NCBI GenBank assembly: GCA_019635415.1
Contig: JAHBZN010000002.1
Location: 868,001-932,000 of the forward strand
Length of the DNA: 64,000 bases
DNA from: Ramlibacter sp.
GTDB taxonomy: Bacteria > Pseudomonadota > Gammaproteobacteria > Burkholderiales > Burkholderiaceae_C
Direction: 5' to 3'
A program made the translations under genes and the position numbers. Under the pieces are notes generated by a model, which made no database searches, had not been told where the DNA came from, and worked only from the letters and a program-made list of their open reading frames with translations. Numbering within the stretch: the stretch's first letter is position 1; every line of letters begins with the position of its first letter. Positions 54,855 to 63,944 of this stretch are shown here, in pieces.

Positions 54855-56792
54855 ATGTTTGATTTCGTCCGCAAGCACACCAAGATCATGATGGTGGTGA
54901 TGTTCCTGTTGATCATCCCGTCGTTCGTGCTGTTTGGTCTGGACGGCTACAACCGCATGAAGGAAAAGGGCGAGGTGGTGGCCAAGGTCGACGGGCGCGA
55001 CATCCTGCAGAGCGAGTGGGATGTGGCGCACAAGAACGAGGTCGATCGCATGCGCAGCTCGATGCCTTCGCTGGACCCGAAACTGGCCGACTCTCCCGAA
55101 GCCCGGTACGCCACGCTCGAACGCATCGTGCGCGACCGCGTGTTGCAGGCCGCTGCGGGCAAGTCGCACCTGGTCACCGGGGACCAGCGCCTGATGCAGG
55201 AGCTTCAGGCCAATGAAACCATTGCCTCGCTGCGCCGTCCTGATGGCTCGCTGGACATGGACCAATACCGGCGCCTCGTCGGCGCCCAGGGCATGACACC
55301 CGAGATGTTCGAGAACGAGGTGCGCGCCGATCTGGCCCGTCGCCAGGTTTTGCAAGGTGTGACCACCACCGAGATGTCGACCGCCGCGCCCGCCAAGGTG
55401 TTGATGGAAACCTATTTCGAAAGACGCGAAGTGCAGATTGCGCGATTCGGTGTCGAGGAATTCGCCAGCAAGATCACGCCCACTGAAGCGGAGATCGAGA
55501 CCTTCTACAAGAACAATCTGGCGCTGTTCCAGGCGCCGGAGCGTGCCTCGATCGAATACGTCGTGCTGGACGTGGACACGCTGCGCGATGGCATCTCGGT
55601 CAGCGAACAGGACCTGCAGAGCTACTACAAGGAGAACGCCGCCCGGCTGGCAGGCCAGGAGGAGCGGCGTGCCAGCCACATCCTGATCAGCGCTCCCAAG
55701 AGCGCGCCGGCGGCCGAGCGCGAGAAAGCCCGCGCCAAGGCCCAGGCGCTGCTGGAGGCGGTTCGCAAGGCTCCGGACACCTTTGCCGAAGTGGCCAAGA
55801 AGAATTCGCAGGATCCCGGCTCGGCGCCATCGGGCGGTGACCTCGATTATTTTGCCCGTGGGGCCATGGTGAAGCCCTTCGAGGATGCGGTGTTCTCGAT
55901 GAAGACGGGAGACATCAGCAATGTGGTGGAGTCCGATTTCGGCTTCCACATCATCAAGCTCACCGACATCCGGGCGCCCAAGCAGCGTAGCTTCGAGGAG
56001 ATGCGTGCCGAACTTGAAAGCGACATCAAGAAACAGCAGGCCCAGCGCAAGTTTGCGGAATCGGCCGAGGCGTTCACCAATGGCGTGTATGAGCAGTCGG
56101 ACAGCCTCAAGCCAACCGCTGACCGGCTCAAGCTCAAGATCCAGACCGCCACCGACGTGACGCGCAAGCCGCCTCCTGGCGTGACGGGCGTGCTGGCCAA
56201 TCCCAAGTTCATCAACGCCCTGTTCTCGCCCGACTCGGTGGAGAAGAAGCGCAACACCGAAGCCGTCGAGATCGGCTCCAACCGGCTCGTGTCCGGCCGG
56301 ATTACCCAATACACGCCGGCCCGTACATTGCCCCTGGCCGAGGTGAAGGAACTGGCGCGTCAACAACTGGCGATCCAGCGTGGCGCCGAACAGGCCAAGA
56401 AGGAAGGCGCCGAGAAACTTGCCGCCTGGAAGGCCGCGCCTCAAAGCGCCGTGCTGCCCGCGCCCATCACGGTGTCGCGCGAACATACCGAGATGATGCG
56501 TCCGCAGGTTATCGATGCCATCCTGCGGGCCGATGCCACGGCACTGCCCGCGTTTGTGGGTGTGGACCTTGGCGCGGGCCAGGACTACGTGGTGGCCAAG
56601 GTCAACAAGGTGGTGGCGCGCGATGCGGTCGATCCGGTGACGGCGGCCAAGGAGCGTTCCCAGTACGACCAGTGGTGGGCCGCCGCCGAGGGGATGGCGT
56701 ACTACAACCTGCTGAAAGAGCGCTTCAAGGTGCAGTTCAAGGTGCCCAAGCCCGTGGCCAAGGCCGCGACCGAGGTGCCCGCAGCCCAGTAA
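54855..56792 (+). CDS. ppiD: Periplasmic folding chaperone PpiD (SurA N-domain, PpiC-type)
   Basis: A 645-residue protein with one N-terminal membrane anchor (IMMVVMFLLIIPSFVLFG) and a large periplasmic part. SurA-like chaperone helices come first, then a parvulin-type domain at ~270-360 (RRASHILISAPKSAPAAERE, GDISNVVESDFGFHIIKL) and further helical regions. PpiD sits by the Sec translocon and helps emerging outer-membrane proteins fold. The hupB-ppiD order is conserved, but a tRNA and terminator separate them here. Confidence 0.94.
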   Translation: MFDFVRKHTKIMMVVMFLLIIPSFVLFGLDGYNRMKEKGEVVAKVDGRDILQSEWDVAHKNEVDRMRSSMPSLDPKLADSPEARYATLERIVRDRVLQAAAGKSHLVTGDQRLMQELQANETIASLRRPDGSLDMDQYRRLVGAQGMTPEMFENEVRADLARRQVLQGVTTTEMSTAAPAKVLMETYFERREVQIARFGVEEFASKITPTEAEIETFYKNNLALFQAPERASIEYVVLDVDTLRDGISVSEQDLQSYYKENAARLAGQEERRASHILISAPKSAPAAEREKARAKAQALLEAVRKAPDTFAEVAKKNSQDPGSAPSGGDLDYFARGAMVKPFEDAVFSMKTGDISNVVESDFGFHIIKLTDIRAPKQRSFEEMRAELESDIKKQQAQRKFAESAEAFTNGVYEQSDSLKPTADRLKLKIQTATDVTRKPPPGVTGVLANPKFINALFSPDSVEKKRNTEAVEIGSNRLVSGRITQYTPARTLPLAEVKELARQQLAIQRGAEQAKKEGAEKLAAWKAAPQSAVLPAPITVSREHTEMMRPQVIDAILRADATALPAFVGVDLGAGQDYVVAKVNKVVARDAVDPVTAAKERSQYDQWWAAAEGMAYYNLLKERFKVQFKVPKPVAKAATEVPAAQ

Positions 56793-56814
56793 GGCGGGGC
56801 CGGCTCTCCAAACG

Positions 56815-56844
56815 AAAAGCCCGCCGGTGACGGCGGGCTTTTTT
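56815..56844 (+). terminator. ppiD terminator
   Basis: GCCCGCC (56819-56825) and GGCGGGC (56832-56838), extended by flanking A/T pairs, form a strong stem with a six-base loop, followed by TTTTTT. It is directly upstream of the 3' end of the oppositely oriented tRNA-His and may serve both. Confidence 0.9.
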
Positions 56845-56850
56845 ATGAGG

Positions 56851-56927
56851 TGGGGTGGCTGATGGGACTCGAACCCACGACGACCAGAATCACAATCTGG
56901 GACTCTACCAACTGAGCTACAGCCACC
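56851..56927 (-). tRNA. tRNA-His (anticodon GTG)
   Basis: On the - strand, the acceptor GTGGCTG pairs with CAGCCAC, an extra 5' G (-1) faces discriminator C, the anticodon loop TTGTGAT holds GTG and the T-arm is GGGTTCGAGTCCC. The 3' CCA is encoded. The G-1:C73 pair is the tRNA-His identity element. Confidence 0.96.
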
Positions 56928-56963
56928 GCGAAGCCCTCCATTATAGCTGTCTCGCGGGCGTCC

Positions 56964-57938
56964 TCAGTTCACCATCACGAGTTTTCCCATCACCCCGCGC
57001 GACCCCATGTGCGCGTAGGCCGCCTTGAGCTCGTTCATGGGCATGGTTCGGTCGATCACCGGCTTGATCTTGCCCTGCGCGTACCACTGGGCCAGTTCGG
57101 CCATCATGGCGGCATTGGCCTTGGGCTCCCGGCGGGCAAAGTCACCCCAGAACACACCCACGATCGAGGCGCCCTTGAGCAAGGCCAGATTCAGCGGCAG
57201 TGCCGGGATGGGGCCCGACGCGAAGCCGACCACGAGGTAACGTCCGCGCCAGGCAATGGAGCGGAAGGCCGGCTCGGCGAAATCCCCGCCCACGGGGTCG
57301 TAGATCACATCAGGGCCCTTGCCGCCGGTGGCCGCCTTGATGGCTTCGCGCAGGTCGCCGCGGCTGTAGTTGATGGTTGCGTCAGCGCCAATGGACTGGC
57401 ACAGCGCGCACTTCTCGTCGGTGGACGCCGCGGCGATCACGCGCGCGCCCGCGGCCTTGGCAATCTGGATCGCGGCCGTGCCCACGCCGCCCGCGGCGCC
57501 GAGCACCAGCACGGTCTCACCGGCCTTGAGTTGCGCCCGGTCGACGAGGGCATGCCAGGAGGTGGCGTAAATCATGATGAAGGCGGCCGCATCCACCGGC
57601 GGGAACCCTGGTGGCAGCGGCATGCACAGCGCGGCGGGGGCGATGGTGTGGGTGCCAAAGCCACCCGTGCCGGACAGGCAGGCCACGCTCTGGCCGACCT
57701 TGAGGTGCGTCACGCCGTCACCCACGGCCTCGATCACCCCGGCGTATTCGGAACCGGGCACGAAGGGCAGTGCCGGCTTCATCTGGTATTTGTTCTGGAC
57801 GATCAGCAGGTCCGGAAAGTTCAGGCTCGCGGCCTGGATCGCAATCAGCACCTCGCCAGCCTTGGGCTGCGGCGTGGGCAGTTCTTTCCATTGAAGGGCG
57901 TCCACCCCGGTGGGGTCCTCGCAAAGCCAAGCATGCAT
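56964..57938 (-). CDS. NADPH:quinone oxidoreductase family protein
   Basis: A 324-residue zinc-free medium-chain dehydrogenase. The N-terminal catalytic part has ASLNFPDLLIVQNKY and VPGSEYAGVIEAVGD, and the Rossmann region has VLVLGAAGGVGTAAIQIAKA. No structural zinc Cys cluster is present, fitting quinone oxidoreductase-like enzymes. It reduces quinones or enones with NADPH; the actual substrate is not clear. The start at 57938 is preceded by AGGAGAACACC. Confidence 0.9.
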   Translation of the reverse strand: MHAWLCEDPTGVDALQWKELPTPQPKAGEVLIAIQAASLNFPDLLIVQNKYQMKPALPFVPGSEYAGVIEAVGDGVTHLKVGQSVACLSGTGGFGTHTIAPAALCMPLPPGFPPVDAAAFIMIYATSWHALVDRAQLKAGETVLVLGAAGGVGTAAIQIAKAAGARVIAAASTDEKCALCQSIGADATINYSRGDLREAIKAATGGKGPDVIYDPVGGDFAEPAFRSIAWRGRYLVVGFASGPIPALPLNLALLKGASIVGVFWGDFARREPKANAAMMAELAQWYAQGKIKPVIDRTMPMNELKAAYAHMGSRGVMGKLVMVN

Positions 57939-58052
57939 GGTGTTCTCCTGTCAGAAGGGACCGATGATAGGCACGGGCCCGGCCATCGGTTGTCTCTGCT
58001 GTGACGCGCGCCATGGGGGCGGACCTACAATCCCGTCCATGGTCTGTCACTC

Positions 58053-58832
58053 ATGAAAATACTGATCTGCAACGACGATGGCTACCAGGCGCCCGGCATC
58101 GTCGCCCTTCATGAAGCGCTACAGGACCTGGGCGAGGTCGAGGTGGTGGCCCCGGAGCACAACAACAGCGCCAAGTCCAATGCCCTCACATTGCACTCCC
58201 CCCTGTATGTGCACCAGGCCGCCAACGGATTTCGCTACGTCAATGGCACGCCTGCGGACTGCGTGCACATCGCCCTCACGGGGCTGCTGGGCTACCGGCC
58301 CGACCTCGTCGTCAGTGGCATCAACAACGGCGCCAACATGGGCGACGACACCATCTATTCCGGCACCGTCGGCGCAGCGATGGAGGGCTACCTGTTCGGC
58401 ATTCCCGCGATCGCTTTCTCGCAGACCGAGAAGGGCTGGAAGCACCTCGATGCGGCTGCGTCGAGCGCGCGTGACCTGGTGCAGGGTTTGCTGCCGGGGC
58501 TGGCGGGTGCCGACCCATGGCTGCTCAACGTCAACATTCCGTGCCTGCCGCTGGCGCAGATCCGGCCCGTGAAGGTCTGCCGGCTGGGCCGTCGGCATGC
58601 AGCGGAAAAGGTGATCTCGCAAGACAGTCCCCGTGGTGAAACCATGTACTGGATCGGTGGCGCCGGAGCGGCGAAGGACGATGCGGAGGGCACCGACTTT
58701 CATGCCACCGCGCAAGGCCACGTGTCGATCACGCCGCTGAAGGTGGACCTGACCGACCATGAAAATTTGCGTTACTGGGGTCAGACGGCGGCCAGGCTGG
58801 CGGCGGTTGCGCCGCAAGGGGACGCGTCATGA
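58053..58832 (+). CDS. surE: 5'/3'-nucleotidase SurE
   Basis: A 259-residue SurE: MKILICNDDGYQAPGIVAL (metal-binding DD), APEHNNSAKSNALTL, VSGINNGANMGDDTIYSGTVGAAMEGY. It dephosphorylates nucleoside monophosphates in stationary phase and stress. It is the first gene of the classical surE-pcm-nlpD-rpoS block, and overlaps pcm by four bases. Confidence 0.96.
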   Translation: MKILICNDDGYQAPGIVALHEALQDLGEVEVVAPEHNNSAKSNALTLHSPLYVHQAANGFRYVNGTPADCVHIALTGLLGYRPDLVVSGINNGANMGDDTIYSGTVGAAMEGYLFGIPAIAFSQTEKGWKHLDAAASSARDLVQGLLPGLAGADPWLLNVNIPCLPLAQIRPVKVCRLGRRHAAEKVISQDSPRGETMYWIGGAGAAKDDAEGTDFHATAQGHVSITPLKVDLTDHENLRYWGQTAARLAAVAPQGDAS

Positions 58833-59620
58833 GCCGCCGTCCGGCTTTTCCGGCGCAGCTCGATCTGCGTACTGGTGCCCCGATTGCTCCTAAAAGTATA
58901 GCAAACAGTGTCCAGCAGACAAGGGCTACAGGCCAGAAAAGCGTGAACCTTGCGCCCAGCGGCCTGGGCATGGACTCCAGTGCCGTACGGGCCCGCATGG
59001 TGAGCAAGCTGGCGGCGCAAGGGGTGAGCGATCCCCAGGTGCTGGCGGCCATGGGCAGCGTCGAGCGGCACCGCTTTGTCGACAGCGCGCTGGTGAACCA
59101 GGCCTACGAAGACACCAGCCTGCCGATCGGACTGGGTCAGACCATCTCCAAGCCGAACGTGGTGGCACGCATGTGCGAGCTACTCGTGGGCGGCGCCCGG
59201 GGGCCCGGCGGCAAGTTGGGCCGCGTGCTCGAGGTGGGCACCGGCTGCGGTTACCAGGCTGCTGTGCTGGGTCTGCTGGCGACCGAGGTCTACAGCATCG
59301 AGCGCTTGCGTGGCCTGCACGAGCGGGCACGCGACAACCTGAGGCCGTTTCGCGTGCCGAACATCCACCTGCTGTTTGGCGATGGCATGGCGGGCTTTGC
59401 GAAAGGCGCGCCCTACGCCGGCATCATCGCTGCCGCCGGTGGCGATGCCGTGCCGCAGGCCTGGATTGACCAGCTGGCCGTGGGCGGGCGCATCGTGGCC
59501 CCCATGGTCACGGCTCAAGGGAAGCAGGCCCTCGTGGTGCTGGAGAAAACCTCTGCAGGATTGAAACAATCTGTTCTTGAGGCGGTCCACTTTGTCCCCC
59601 TAAAATCAGGCATCGCTTGA
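58829..59620 (+). CDS. pcm: Protein-L-isoaspartate O-methyltransferase
   Basis: A 263-residue PIMT, longer than the usual ~208 because of an N-terminal extension of about 50 residues. Catalytic features are YEDTSLPIGLGQTISKPNVV and the SAM-binding LEVGTGCGYQAAVLGLLA. The enzyme methylates isoaspartyl residues to start repair of aged proteins. Residues ~19-37 (IAPKSIANSVQQTRATGQK) are encoded by a copy of the dispersed repeat. The ATG overlaps the surE stop. Confidence 0.95.
   Translation: MSRRPAFPAQLDLRTGAPIAPKSIANSVQQTRATGQKSVNLAPSGLGMDSSAVRARMVSKLAAQGVSDPQVLAAMGSVERHRFVDSALVNQAYEDTSLPIGLGQTISKPNVVARMCELLVGGARGPGGKLGRVLEVGTGCGYQAAVLGLLATEVYSIERLRGLHERARDNLRPFRVPNIHLLFGDGMAGFAKGAPYAGIIAAAGGDAVPQAWIDQLAVGGRIVAPMVTAQGKQALVVLEKTSAGLKQSVLEAVHFVPLKSGIA
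58883..58936 (+). repeat. Dispersed repeat, copy 6 (inside pcm)
   Basis: ATTGCTCCTAAAAGTATAGC, then 20 bases, then GGGCTACAGGCCAG. It lies within the N-terminal extension of pcm, same orientation as the gene, encoding IAPKSIANSVQQTRATGQK. The reading frame of the element is the same as in the DUF3445 and earP copies. Confidence 0.85.
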
Positions 59621-59633
59621 AGGGAATGAATAC

Positions 59634-60515
59634 ATGATCGAGTTGCGCAACCGGGGTTGGAAACTGGCACTGGCCTGTGTCGTGGCTGTGGTGCTGGCCG
59701 GGTGTGCTTCCAGTTCCCGGCCTCCGGCCCCCGTGGAAGACCGGGGCACGGGTGCGGCGCGTCCCGCGCCGGTGGCGGTGGACCCGGGAGCCAGGCTGCC
59801 CCTGGGCGCCGAGAACGCGGGCAAGCCGGGGTACTACACCGTCAAGCCGGGCGACACCGTCGTGCGCATCGCCCTGGAGAGCGGGCAGAACTGGCGTGAC
59901 ATCGTGCGCTGGAACAGCCTCGAGAACCCGAACGTGATCGAGGTCGGTCAGGTGCTTCGCATCACCCCGCCGGTGGCGGTGGCCGCGGCGGCCCCTGCGC
60001 CCGAGACCGGCGTGGTGGTCAAACCGATTGCGCCGTCCTCCGCCACGCCCGGTGCGGCCACGCCCACGCAGGCCGCGAGCGCTCCCAAGCCGGCGGCCTC
60101 TGCGCCCGCGCCGGCGACGACCGCAGCCGCGCCCGCGAGCGGGGATGACGAACTCCCCTGGGCGTGGCCTGTCAATGGCACCGTGATCGCGGGCTATGAC
60201 GAGGCCAAGAACAAGGGCCTGGACCTCAATGGCAAGGCGGGTGATCCGGTGCTGGCCTCGGCCGATGGCCGCGTGGTGTACGCAGGGGCGGGCTTGCGAG
60301 GCTATGGCAACCTGATCATCCTCAAGCACAACAATACCTACCTGTCGGCCTACGCGCACAACCAGGCGCTGCTGGTCAAGGAAGACCAGGTGGTGCGCAA
60401 GGGCCAGAAGATCGCCGAGATGGGCAGCACCGATGCCGAACGCGTGAAGCTGCATTTCGAAATCCGCCGCCAGGGCAAGCCGGTGGACCCGGCCAAGTAC
60501 CTGCCCGCCAGGTAG
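59634..60515 (+). CDS. nlpD: Murein hydrolase activator NlpD
   Basis: A 293-residue lipoprotein (lipobox VLAGCAS). The LysM domain at ~67-112 ([20 protein letters not shown]) binds peptidoglycan. A long Ala/Pro-rich tether and a LytM/M23 domain follow. The first zinc-ligand motif of active M23 enzymes is replaced (KNKGLDLNG), though HFEIR remains, so it is a degenerate, non-catalytic activator of amidases like E. coli NlpD. It is the third gene of the surE-rpoS block. Confidence 0.94.
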   Translation: MIELRNRGWKLALACVVAVVLAGCASSSRPPAPVEDRGTGAARPAPVAVDPGARLPLGAENAGKPGYYTVKPGDTVVRIALESGQNWRDIVRWNSLENPNVIEVGQVLRITPPVAVAAAAPAPETGVVVKPIAPSSATPGAATPTQAASAPKPAASAPAPATTAAAPASGDDELPWAWPVNGTVIAGYDEAKNKGLDLNGKAGDPVLASADGRVVYAGAGLRGYGNLIILKHNNTYLSAYAHNQALLVKEDQVVRKGQKIAEMGSTDAERVKLHFEIRRQGKPVDPAKYLPAR

Positions 60516-60520
60516 CCGCC

Positions 60521-61543
60521 ATGAAGAAGCGCAACGGAAACGGCAAGACAGCAGTTCCGGGGGCGCTTGAAGGCGGCGGCCTGCCCGTGCCAGGGTCCGC
60601 CCCGAATGACGGAGCCGATGACGCGCCGGAGATCAGCCTCGAAGCCTTGCGCCGCGACCCTCTGCGCGAGGTGGCCGGTGAGTCCAGTGACACGCTCACG
60701 CTGTACCTGCGCGACGTCCGTCGCACCGAGCTGTTCACGGCCGAGCAGGAGTTCGCCACCGCCACGCGGGCCCGTGCCGGGGACTTCGCGGCCCGGCAGT
60801 CGATGATCGAGCACAACCTGCGCCTGGTGGTGAGCATTGCCAAGGGGTATCTGGGCCGCGGCGTGCCCTTGTCCGACCTGATCGAGGAGGGCAACCTGGG
60901 CCTGATGCACGCGATTGACAAATTCGAGCCCGAGCGTGGGTTCCGCTTCTCTACCTATGCCACCTGGTGGATCCGGCAGGCCGTCGAGCGGGCCGTGATG
61001 AACCAGGGGCGCGTGATCCGTTTGCCGGTGCATGTGGTGCGCGAGCTGCAGCAGGTGCTGCGCGCCCGGCGCACGCTGGAAAACGACCCTGCCTTTGCCG
61101 CGGCCCGCAATGGCTTTGAAGGCGAGGGGGTGCGCGTGGAAGACGTGGCCGCGCTGCTCGGCCGCGATGTGCAGGAAGTGGCCGAGCTGCTGGCCATGGC
61201 CGAGACACCGCGCTCGCTGGACGCGTCGGTCGACCGTTCCGATGACGACCACACGCTGGGGGACAGCCTGGCCGACGAACTCACCCTCGACCCCACGGGG
61301 GTGACGCAGAACCACGAGGTCGAACGCCTGCTGAACAACTGGATCGAGGCCTTGTCCAGCCGGGAGCAGGAAGTGCTCGAAGGCCGATTCGGCCTGCACG
61401 ACCGGGAGCCCGAGACGCTGGAAGTGCTCAGCGACCGCCTGGGCCTGACGCGCGAGCGTGTGCGACAGATCCAGAACGAGGCCCTGCTCAAGCTGCGCAG
61501 GCACATGGTGCGCAACGGCATCGACAAGGAAGCGCTGCTGTAG
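60521..61543 (+). CDS. rpoS: Stationary-phase sigma factor RpoS
   Basis: A 340-residue sigma-70-type factor. Region 1.2/2 ([56 protein letters not shown]), region 3 and region 4 ([20 protein letters not shown]) are complete. The length and position after nlpD identify RpoS. It directs stress and stationary-phase genes. In many bacteria the main rpoS promoter lies inside nlpD. Confidence 0.96.
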   Translation: MKKRNGNGKTAVPGALEGGGLPVPGSAPNDGADDAPEISLEALRRDPLREVAGESSDTLTLYLRDVRRTELFTAEQEFATATRARAGDFAARQSMIEHNLRLVVSIAKGYLGRGVPLSDLIEEGNLGLMHAIDKFEPERGFRFSTYATWWIRQAVERAVMNQGRVIRLPVHVVRELQQVLRARRTLENDPAFAAARNGFEGEGVRVEDVAALLGRDVQEVAELLAMAETPRSLDASVDRSDDDHTLGDSLADELTLDPTGVTQNHEVERLLNNWIEALSSREQEVLEGRFGLHDREPETLEVLSDRLGLTRERVRQIQNEALLKLRRHMVRNGIDKEALL

Positions 61544-61568
61544 TCCACGAGCCTGAGACAATTCAGGC

Positions 61569-63002
61569 ATGACAGAAGAGAAATCAAGGCAGGAGCTGCC
61601 CGAGGGCTGGCTCGAGGTGGACGCGCTCGACATGGATGCCCAGGGCGTGGCCCGGCGGCCCGACGGCAAGGTGGTTTTCATTGATGGCGCGCTGCCGTTC
61701 GAGCAGGTCAGCGTCAACGTTCACCGGCGCAAGAACAACTGGGAACAGGGCACGCTGACCGCCATCCACAAGGAGTCATCGCAGCGCGTGCGCCCGGGCT
61801 GCCCGCACTTTGGGCTGCATGCGGGGGCCTGTGGCGGCTGCAAGATGCAGCATCTGCATGCGGGGGCCCAGGTCGCCGTCAAGCAGCGTGTGCTGGAGGA
61901 CAACCTCTGGCACCTGGGCAAGGTCCGTCCGGGGAGCATCCTGCGGCCGATCGAGGGGCCGGCCTGGGGCTACCGTTACCGCGCCCGGCTGTCGGTGCGT
62001 CATGTGCACAAGAAGGGCACGGTGCTCGTGGGCTTCCATGAGCGCAAGAGCCGCTATGTGGCCGACATGCAGGAATGCCATGTGCTGCCCCCCCATGTGA
62101 ATGCCATGCTGATGCCGCTGCGCGAACTGATCGCCAGCCTGGACGCCATCGAGACCTGCCCGCAGATCGAACTGGCCTGCGGTGACGAGGTCACGGCCCT
62201 GGTGCTGCGCCATCTTGAGCCCCTGAGTGACGGCGATCGCGCGCGCCTGCGCAGCTTCGCCTCACGGCACCCCGGTGTGCAGTGGTGGCTGCAGCCCAAG
62301 GGGCCGGACACCGTTCACCGGCTCGATGACGGTGGGCCCGAGCTGGCCTACGGGTTGCCCGAATTCGGTGTCACCATGCCGTTCAAGCCCACCGATTTCA
62401 CGCAGGTCAATCCGCACATCAACCGCGTGCTGGTCGGACGTGCGCTGCGCCTGCTGGCCCCCACGCGGGACGAGCGCGTGATTGACTGGTTTTGCGGGTT
62501 GGGCAATTTCACGCTGCCGCTGGCCACGCTGTCGCGTGAGGTGCTGGGGATCGAGGGCAGCGAGGTTCTGGTGGCCCGTTCGCGTGAGAACTTGAAACGA
62601 AATCAGGCATTAGCCCGTACCAGTCGGCCACTGTGTGCTACTGAATTTGTAGCAAGAAATCTTTTTGAGATGACGCCCGAATTGCTCGCGCAGGACGGAT
62701 ACGCCGACAAATGGCTGGTCGACCCGCCCCGCGAAGGAGCCTTTGCGCTGGCCAAGGCCCTGGCGGATCTGCACCAGGCGCGCCTTGGTGCCCCCGATGC
62801 GCCCCCGATGCCGCCACAGGCTGCCGGCTGGACGCCGCCCCGGCGGATCGTCTACGTGAGCTGCAACCCGGCGACGCTGGCGCGTGATGCCGGCCTGCTC
62901 GTGCACCAGGCGGGCTACCGTTGCACCCACGCCGGCGTGGTCAACATGTTCCCCCACACCGCGCATGTCGAAAGCATCGCGGTGTTTGACCTCGCCGACT
63001 GA
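61569..63002 (+). CDS. rlmD: 23S rRNA (uracil-C5)-methyltransferase RlmD
   Basis: A 477-residue RlmD/RumA-type enzyme. A TRAM-like N-terminus precedes the [4Fe-4S] cysteines Cys78, Cys88 and Cys91 ([14 protein letters not shown]; the gap is four residues longer than the usual C-x5-C) with the fourth later. The SAM domain has [20 protein letters not shown] and the nucleophile Cys in [11 protein letters not shown]. Segment [18 protein letters not shown] is encoded by a repeat copy in reverse orientation. A Pro-rich insert ([17 protein letters not shown]) lies before the catalytic Cys. Confidence 0.93.
   Translation: MTEEKSRQELPEGWLEVDALDMDAQGVARRPDGKVVFIDGALPFEQVSVNVHRRKNNWEQGTLTAIHKESSQRVRPGCPHFGLHAGACGGCKMQHLHAGAQVAVKQRVLEDNLWHLGKVRPGSILRPIEGPAWGYRYRARLSVRHVHKKGTVLVGFHERKSRYVADMQECHVLPPHVNAMLMPLRELIASLDAIETCPQIELACGDEVTALVLRHLEPLSDGDRARLRSFASRHPGVQWWLQPKGPDTVHRLDDGGPELAYGLPEFGVTMPFKPTDFTQVNPHINRVLVGRALRLLAPTRDERVIDWFCGLGNFTLPLATLSREVLGIEGSEVLVARSRENLKRNQALARTSRPLCATEFVARNLFEMTPELLAQDGYADKWLVDPPREGAFALAKALADLHQARLGAPDAPPMPPQAAGWTPPRRIVYVSCNPATLARDAGLLVHQAGYRCTHAGVVNMFPHTAHVESIAVFDLAD
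62600..62660 (-). repeat. Dispersed repeat, copy 7 (inside rlmD, reverse orientation)
   Basis: On the - strand TTGCTACAAATTCAGTAGC, then 20 bases, then GGGCTAATGCC. This copy is more diverged (GTAGC for ATAGC). It runs against the rlmD reading direction and is translated as [18 protein letters not shown] without a stop. Confidence 0.75.
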
Positions 63003-63013
63003 GCCTCACCATG

Positions 63014-63043
63014 AAAAAAGGGGGCTCCAAGCCCCCCTTTTTT
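63014..63043. terminator. Bidirectional terminator between rlmD and yccA
   Basis: GGGGCT and AGCCCC flanking a three-base CCA loop (63021-63035) lie between AAAAAA and TTTTTT runs. The symmetry gives T-runs on both strands, suited to ending the convergent rlmD and yccA transcripts. Confidence 0.88.
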
Positions 63044-63063
63044 CGCGTGCCGTCGGCACGGTG

Positions 63064-63753
63064 TCAGTCGCGGTCGCCGCCCATCACGCCCAGCAGCATC
63101 AGCAGGCTCTGGAACACGTTGAACAGGTCCAGGTACAGGGCCAGCGTGGCGCTGATGTAGTTGGTCTCTCCGCCGTCGATGATCTGCTTGAGGTCAAACA
63201 GCATGTAGGCGCTGAAGATGCCGATGGCCATCATGCTGATCACCATCATGCCCACGGTGGAGCCGACGAATACGTTGATGATGCCGCCGATCATGATGGC
63301 CAGAGCGCCGACGAACAGCCACTTGCCCATGCCCGACAGGTCACGCTTGATGACGGTCGCCAGGCTGGCCATCACGAAAAACACGCCGGCCGTGCCTCCG
63401 AATGCGGTCATGATGAGGCTGGGGCCGTTCTTGAAGCCCAGCACCATCGCGATCAGCCGCGACAGCATCAGCCCCATGAAAAAGGTGAAGGCCAGCAGCA
63501 CGGGCACACCCGTGGCGGAATTCTTGGTCTTTTCGATGGCGAACATGAACCCGAAGGCGCCCCCCAGGAACACGATCAGGCCAAAGCCTCCGGTGAGTCC
63601 GCGGGTGATGCCGGTGGCCACGCCCACCCAGGCTCCCAGGACGGTGGGCAGCAGGCTCAGCGCCAGCATCCAGGAGGTGTTGCGCAGCACCTTGTTGCGC
63701 TGCGCGACGGGGGATGCATAGCCGTAGTCAATGCTGTGGACTTGCTCGTTCAT
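63064..63753 (-). CDS. Bax inhibitor-1/YccA family membrane protein
   Basis: A 229-residue protein with seven hydrophobic segments: cytoplasmic N-terminus (MNEQVHSIDYGYASPVAQRN), then NTSWMLALSLLPTVLGAWVG and others, and the family signature DLKQIIDGGETNYISATLAL near the end. YccA modulates FtsH proteolysis of SecY in E. coli; many members are calcium-leak channels. It is monocistronic and converges with rlmD. Confidence 0.93.
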   Translation of the reverse strand: MNEQVHSIDYGYASPVAQRNKVLRNTSWMLALSLLPTVLGAWVGVATGITRGLTGGFGLIVFLGGAFGFMFAIEKTKNSATGVPVLLAFTFFMGLMLSRLIAMVLGFKNGPSLIMTAFGGTAGVFFVMASLATVIKRDLSGMGKWLFVGALAIMIGGIINVFVGSTVGMMVISMMAIGIFSAYMLFDLKQIIDGGETNYISATLALYLDLFNVFQSLLMLLGVMGGDRD

Positions 63754-63944
63754 GGTCGTTGACTCCTTGTATTCTGCAAAGCGGCAGATGCGGGCATTCT
63801 AGGAGGATTCAAGCGGCGCGAGCCTGAAAGCCCGCTCGCGGCTGTTCCTACTTTTTGTAAGGGTACTTTTGCCCCGCAGGCCATCATTGCCCGTGCGGGG
63901 ACCCGTTATGCTCGGGTTTCAACGATTCCAACCCATTCATCAGC

